From Bubalus kerabau (taxonomy: Eukaryota; Chordata; Mammalia; Artiodactyla; Bovidae), in contig NW_026577882.1 of assembly GCF_029407905.1 (NCBI RefSeq), positions 992,001-1,056,000 of the forward strand: a stretch of DNA of 64,000 nucleotides. The letters are read 5' to 3'. Positions 59,355 to 64,000 of the stretch are shown here, in pieces; within the stretch, counting starts at the first letter, position 1; every line of letters begins with the position of its first letter. The translations under genes and the position numbers were made by a program. Under the pieces are notes generated by a model. That model was not told the DNA's origin, ran no database searches, and saw only the letters and a list, made by a program, of their open reading frames with translations.

Positions 59355-60657
59355 TGCCGGGAGCCAGCGAGAGACATTCCACTCGTGACAAATATCATGA
59401 GGAAAGAGTCTCGGCATACGCAAAGGCGGGATCGAGCCTCCGGGAGTTCCCCCGTATATTCTTCAGCATCTACCCCCAAAAACCAAAGTCTGCCTTCTTT
59501 ATTGCTTTGTTCTCTCACCTCTGACATTACTGGGGATGTCCCCCACCACCATCTCACTCTCTCTGTCAAAGAGCTAACTTACAGCTCCAACTAATAATGT
59601 TCCTGGGCAATTAGAAGTGTTTAAATCCAAACCCCTCAAATGGTTTTCTAACTCGCCTGACAAGTTTACCCGGTCTCCTACAGCTATGCATACGATTGTG
59701 TACAGTCTCCCAGCCTCGAGACGCACGGGAAGTTTAAGATATTCAAATAGCTTAGAGCCTCTCAGAGAGTTAGAAACTGTCAGAATAAAACTAGTAAAAG
59801 ATTTCATTGATGAACCAATGCTTTTTGCCAAGTTTCCACATCCCCTGAATTGTATCCTTGAATGTGTGCTAATTAATATAGTTGGTATGTAGAAAAAATA
59901 AGTAGTGGCCTTGATGTTGGTAACTTTAGACCCTTAAGGTAATAAATTCTTTTCTTTGTTGTAAACCCATTACACATCCTCCCTATAGGAATGCAATTTT
60001 ATCTTCGAAAGATGGCGCCAAACCTTAAACAATTACTCTTAGAGAAAATAACTCTTATGGTTGATAAGTCTTTGTCAAGAGTCATAAAATGTTAATAGGT
60101 CTTCTGGCCAGAAGATGATGTAAATCATCTAAACCATTTTTATACGATAAATCTGCAGAAAAGAAACCTTGGTTTTTGATAAGGATTAAAGACTGCTGAC
60201 TTTGCATCCCCTATTATCCTCTATGTGTAACTTAGGGTTTTAAAACCCGTGTTGAAAATAAAGCTACGGGCCTTGCTCGCCAACGCTTGGTCTCCCCATG
60301 TCATTATTCCCCTCAATTTTCATATGAGTGTCCATCTGGAGCGCGGATATCCTCTGCGACCATTTATTTGCCTGGGCTTCGAAGACCCACTCGATAAGGT
60401 ATCTAAGGTGGGGCACCTTCCTCTATTCTAGAGGGCACTTGCAGCCTCCGTGGTCAGAGCTAACCTGGTGTCACGGGTTATATTGATTTTCCGCATAAAC
60501 CAAGCTACTCAGCTGCTTTTCTCCACTGAATTTTCCTACTGAGCTATCCTCATTCTATTACTCTTTATATCTTTGATGAATAAATAAATATATAAATAGG
60601 TCGCCTACTCCATCTTCCCTTCGAATACCCTGGATCAGCTGGGGCTGGACCTCTGCA
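59355..60657 (+). mobile_element. 5' LTR of betaretrovirus-like provirus
   Basis: It begins TGCCGGGAGCC and ends CTGGACCTCTGCA, about 1,303 bp. Its last ~60 bp match the solo LTRs closely, while the body is clearly diverged, so it is a related subfamily. AATAAA lies at 60,257-60,262, preceded by TTTAAAACCC where the solo LTRs have a TATA box. A primer binding site follows. The six bases before it, GAAGAT, could be the target duplication, but the partner end is not in the window. Confidence 0.85.
60257..60262 (+). terminator. 5' LTR polyadenylation signal AATAAA
   Basis: AATAAA at the position equivalent to the signal in the solo LTRs, about 15 bases past a degraded TATA-like TTTAAAA. Confidence 0.6.
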
Positions 60658-60659
60658 GG

Positions 60660-60677
60660 TGGCGCCCGAGACAGGCA
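60660..60677 (+). promoter_or_regulatory. Primer binding site, lysine tRNA type
   Basis: TGGCGCCCGAGACAGGCA starts two bases after the LTR. The first ten bases equal the site complementary to the 3' end of a lysine tRNA, as used by many class II retroviruses and lentiviruses; the rest has decayed. Confidence 0.8.
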
Positions 60678-60901
60678 TTTCGAAGGTAAATCCCCAACCC
60701 CATTCCCCCAGTGTTCAGTTTTGGGGACAGATAGGATCCCACTTAGGGGGCTGCAGATCCCCCTGTAGAATAGACAGGGCGAGAGGAGTGGGAAGTGTTG
60801 AAGAGTTAGAGAGAAAAAACGGTTTCTAAAAAGGCTGACAAAAAAGGCCTAATCTTTAGATAGCTAAAAGCAAAATCTTTTACTATCCTTAAGTTTCTGA
60901 C
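60678..60901 (+). other. Provirus leader
   Basis: Untranslated leader between the primer site and gag, with the purine-rich GGGCGAGAGGAGTGGGAAGTG. No clear packaging structure can be named by eye. Confidence 0.5.
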
Positions 60902-61470
60902 ATGGGCAACACTGAATCAAATGAAAGACAGCTCTTTATAGGAGTAATTTTACAGTTATTAAGTAAAAGAAGAATCAAGGTTAAAAAATCTTCCATTCAA
61001 TAATTTTGTACATTTGTACAAGACCACTGCCCTTGGTTTCTACAACAAGGCACTGTTAACCTAGATATCTTGAAAAAACTAGGAAAACAGCTAAGAGCTT
61101 ATTGTGCTCAGCAAGGTTTGGAAAAAATCCCTACTTACACCTTTCCTCTGTGGAATATGACTAGAGATGTTTTAGATCCAGCTCATGAATTTGAAAAGGT
61201 ACCTGTTAAAGAGAAAAGTAAAGTTGGAAAAGTACCTGTTAAACAAAAAAGCAAATTTGAAAAGGTACCTGTTATAAAGAAAAGTGAAAATGAAGAGGCT
61301 ATACCTAGCTATTGACAGCTAAATGAATGGCTAGCCACTATGACTGCCAATGAGCATGTAAAAGATAGGGATGAAAAGAAAGATCAGCTCTCCCCTCAAT
61401 TTGAAAAAGGTTTAGAGGAAACAGCAGCTCGATGCCATTCTGATGAGGATTTTTTTTTTTTAAGCTAAAT
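60902..61470 (+). pseudogene. gag: ERV gag remnant (matrix region)
   Basis: An ATG at 60,902 opens a frame starting MGNT, a glycine at position 2 as in myristoylated matrix proteins. The frame is stopped by TAA at 61,001-61,003 (codon 34), reopens in the same frame, and is stopped again by TGA at 61,313-61,315. Charged, lysine-rich text with three 11-residue repeats follows the matrix-like part. The frame then stays open to a T-run at 61,450-61,462. No capsid major homology region or zinc knuckle is visible downstream, so most of gag is deleted or unrecognisable. Not functional. Assigned from position after the LTR and primer site and from the N-terminus. Confidence 0.75.
61191..61289 (+). 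repeat. 33-bp in-frame tandem repeat in gag remnant
   Basis: Three units of 33 bp encode versions of an 11-residue lysine-rich peptide with the core KVPV. The frame is kept across all three, so the expansion probably arose while gag was coding. Confidence 0.75.
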
Positions 61471-62329
61471 ATGCTCCTAAACGTTTAAGAAAACATCCCT
61501 AATCAGACCATCCGCTCCTAGGAGGTTGAGGGAAACATCCCCGATCAGACAGTTCGTAAGATTTAGTTACCAAACAGTTAAAGGATCTCCGGAACAGAAG
61601 AGGAAAACTTCGGGACGCTCCCATCCCCCTATGCCTCCTCCTCCATGTCGGGGTAAAGGGCTACCGCTAGGAGTTTCCCGGAGAAGGATTTTCTCTAGTC
61701 CCAAGGATGAACTTGATCCTCACCTTGAGGCTTCTTTTCTAGTCCCCTCTGCAGTTTAGCCAGGGTAAAGAGGTTACAAAATAAATAAAAATATTCTCTA
61801 AAATTAAAAAAAAATTAAAAATGGATTTCTCTGCATCTAAGAATAGACAAATATTTATTGAGTGTGGAATATGATTAGAAATGTCCTGGACCTCCGTCAC
61901 GAGGCTGTTAAATAGACTATGGGGGAGGCTATAGAGGTGGATGGTGGTGAGTCTCCATTTACTGCACAGATCATATTTTCTGCCATTGAAAAAAAAAAAG
62001 GAGGGAGAAAGTGGTCTACCTCCCAAGGAAGGAGAGGGCTTACAGGACGCTGTGGCCGAGAGCCCTGGCGAGCTCCCTCCCCCTCTGCGCAAACCTTTAA
62101 AAAACTTATCCACCACTTTCTGATTTAAGGCGACTGCCACCGCCTTCGATTGTGCCTCCCAGGACCCAGGAGTTCCCCACTTTGCCCCCAAAGCCTCCCA
62201 AAGTGTTGCCTAAGACTGAGGAAGATAAAAAGCTTTTTAAACAAAGGAGCTTTTAGTACACAATATGCAGAGCGTGCTCCTTGGAGAAAACTCCCTCAGG
62301 GGGGTCTCACCCAGGCTAGGAGAAAAGCG
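61471..62329 (+). pseudogene. Provirus internal region, rearranged gag/pro sequence
   Basis: Between the matrix remnant and the dUTPase remnant there is less sequence than a normal gag would need. It contains a proline-rich segment (about 61,620-61,650, PMPPPP), an A-rich insertion near 61,988-61,999, and a second proline-rich stretch near 62,140-62,200, all in different frames. It is probably collapsed gag. No conserved catalytic motif is seen. Confidence 0.45.
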
Positions 62330-62900
62330 AAAAGGCAAGGAGATTTAATAACAATATTAACCCCTGATGTGCTGCTTACTCCAATTCCAACCGGAGTGGC
62401 TGGCCCCCTATCTGAGGACATTGTAAGATTTGTCCTGGGGCGTAGCTTGCTTTCTTTTAAAAAAAAAAATTAAATAAAAAAAAAAAGAAAGAAAATAAAT
62501 TTCGCTGGTGCATGGTGTAGTAGATTCTGATGATATTGAGAAATTAAAGTCTTGATCTCACTGCCTATCAAAACTGTACAAATTAATAAAGGTCAAAGAG
62601 TAACGCAGCTTTTACTTTTACCTTACTATCAGACAAGGAAAAACTTGACTTCTCAATCTAAGAGCCACAAAACATTTGGATCTAGTGATCTAGCCTTTTG
62701 GGTGCAGGAAATTACAGTTCCAAGGCCTTTAAAAGATCTTTTAATTCAAGAGAATAAAACGCCAGGGCTATTAGACACAGGAACAGACGTCTCTTAACAT
62801 TGCTGGGAAAGACTGGCCCAGCTCCTGGCCAACACATAATACTGAAAATGAGTTGGTGGGATTAGAGAAAGTGGTATGTGGGGTGGAGATGCTGTACAGG
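62330..62900 (+). pseudogene. pro: ERV dUTPase-protease remnant
   Basis: Pieces in three frames line up in the order of a betaretroviral pro gene. PTGVAGPL and a GRS triplet (62,384-62,450) match the trimeric dUTPase fold motifs. VDSDD (62,520-62,534) matches the motif that binds the uracil side, followed by TGA at 62,553-62,555. KGQR...QLLLLPY (62,585-62,626) matches the late dUTPase segment. LLDTGTD (62,768-62,788) holds the protease catalytic DTG. A stop follows at 62,795-62,797, and similarity continues in another frame to about 62,880. Frames are broken by an A-rich insertion at 62,458-62,496 and by small indels. No polymerase or envelope follows. Dead. Confidence 0.75.
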
Positions 62901-63480
62901 TGGTACATTTAACAATACTTTATATATTGTTATAAATACATAATATAAATGTATTTGCCTAATTACAGTTTGCCTAATTAGGTATGGGTATAAATAAAAT
63001 ATAATAAAGGTACACCTAATTCTATTTATAGATCTATACTTAATTAATTTGTATATAAATTAATATGTATACTATATACACACACATATATATATACTGT
63101 ATAATTAAATATATATGGCAGTAATATAATGTGTGTGTGGCTGATATTAATTGGTATGGATTGATGTGCTGTGATGATATATGTTCTATACACTGTATAA
63201 TTATAAATGTGTGACATGTATTATTACAGTATATTGGTTTGTGTTGGTTGGTATTAGCTGTGTATGTGTTGTATTGTTGTAATATATATTAATTAATATA
63301 TTAATTATAAAGATTAATTCAAGTATATTGATTTATATATATTATATGTCAATAACTTTATACTTGTTGCCATATATAAATACATATATAAATGCATTTT
63401 GCATTTAGGTATATCTGTATACCTGTATACCAAAATGAGATAAGGAGGTTATACATTTATTACTTAAATTTATACAGAGA
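62901..63480. other. AT-rich low-complexity DNA
   Basis: Mostly TATA- and TGTATA-like text, with an alternating (AC)n(AT)n run at about 63,077-63,096. It follows the truncated provirus directly. No gene is seen; it may be a decayed microsatellite cluster. Confidence 0.75.
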
Positions 63481-64000
63481 CCTAAACTAAACATTAGACC
63501 TAAATTAACATATCCATAGGGAAACAGCTAGACAAATAGTGAAGTTATGTTCCAATTGTAATTAATCACTTAAACGTAAACACACGGGGGCAGACTACAA
63601 TGATGAGACACTAGATGCCTGAATTACAGGCTACGACTCGGCCCCTGGTCAAGTAAAAAGGCCTCCTTACGGGAGAGTGAAAAAGGCCAGATGTGTTGCT
63701 AACTTGTGGGAGAGGGTATGCTTGTATATTTCTACAGAATGCAGATTCTCCGGTTTGGATCTCAGACAAATTCGTCATGTCACATTCCCCAAAGACCAGG
63801 TTCGCGGCCCGCGCACTCGCTCGCTCCCCCTCCCCCAGCCAGCTCTCGCCTCCGTGCCACCAGCAGCACCTCGCACCCACCTCTCTGCACCCCGTGACCT
63901 AGAGCAAAGAAGTCTGTGCAGCAAGTGAGGGCCAGAGAGGAAAGCGCACCCGCGGAGTGCCGTCCAGACCAGCGTGGCCCCACCGGCGAGAGGGGACCGC
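63481..64000. other. Unassigned segment, GC-rich from about 63,790
   Basis: Composition changes sharply near 63,790 from AT-rich to CpG-bearing sequence (CGCGGCCCGCGCACTCGCTCG). Short frames overlap on both strands and none resembles a known protein. It could be the start of a CpG island, another LTR or another satellite; the window ends too soon to tell. Confidence 0.4.

Noticed and set aside
62768..62797. Functional retroviral protease
   Set aside because: The catalytic motif is followed three codons later by a stop, and the upstream dUTPase is split over three frames.
1..64000. tRNA or rRNA genes
   Set aside because: tRNA-like sequence is seen only as the heads of Bov-tA SINEs, and no rRNA-like block was recognised.

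Overview
The window looks like pericentromeric or similar heterochromatic DNA of cattle or a close relative (genus Bos). I find no intact protein-coding gene, tRNA or rRNA. Two things place it. It carries ruminant-only SINEs (Bov-A2 and Bov-tA types). It also carries long blocks of a 1.40-kb tandem repeat built on a degenerate ~31-bp unit rich in CTCGAG, which fits bovine satellite I (the 1.715 satellite, ~1,402 bp). All family names rest on recognition by eye and were not searched against a repeat library.

Layout: (1) 1-7,070, satellite I. (2) 7,071-20,440, a second tandem array of alternating ~695-bp and ~535-bp monomers (a ~1.23-kb dimer), broken by a solo class II LTR at 9,554-10,853. (3) 20,441-25,668, two GC-rich modules (20,441-21,214 and 24,641-25,668), each with a short minisatellite, a consensus 5' splice site and an AATAAA signal, separated by a 3.4-kb AT-richer spacer with two SINEs. 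(4) 25,669-30,945, satellite I. (5) 30,946-38,760, the second array again, with the same LTR at the same site. (6) 38,761-44,145, the GC modules and spacer again. (7) 44,146-59,354, satellite I, ending at (8) a decayed betaretrovirus-like provirus (5' LTR, primer site, gag and dUTPase/protease remnants, 59,355 to about 62,900). (9) 62,900-64,000, AT-rich DNA and then an unassigned GC-rich end.

Parts 2-3 and 5-6 are tandem copies of one composite macro-repeat: satellite I block, dimeric array with LTR, then two GC modules around a spacer. The period is ~23.87 kb on the left side and ~18.47 kb on the right. The second copy is shorter because it lacks eight array monomers (~4.9 kb) plus one further monomer (~0.65 kb). 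Satellite I shows at least two sequence classes, a homogenised CpG-rich one and an older diverged one, together with a short conversion-like tract and three out-of-register partial duplications.

The most interesting objects are the composite macro-repeat itself, the dimeric array (possibly related by size to the ~700-bp bovine satellite II, unverified), the LTR pair sharing one insertion site, and the four GC-rich modules, which look like remnants or copies of a transcription unit. The long open frames across the satellite appear on both strands and in several frames at once, and I judge them to be by-products of a stop-poor repeat.
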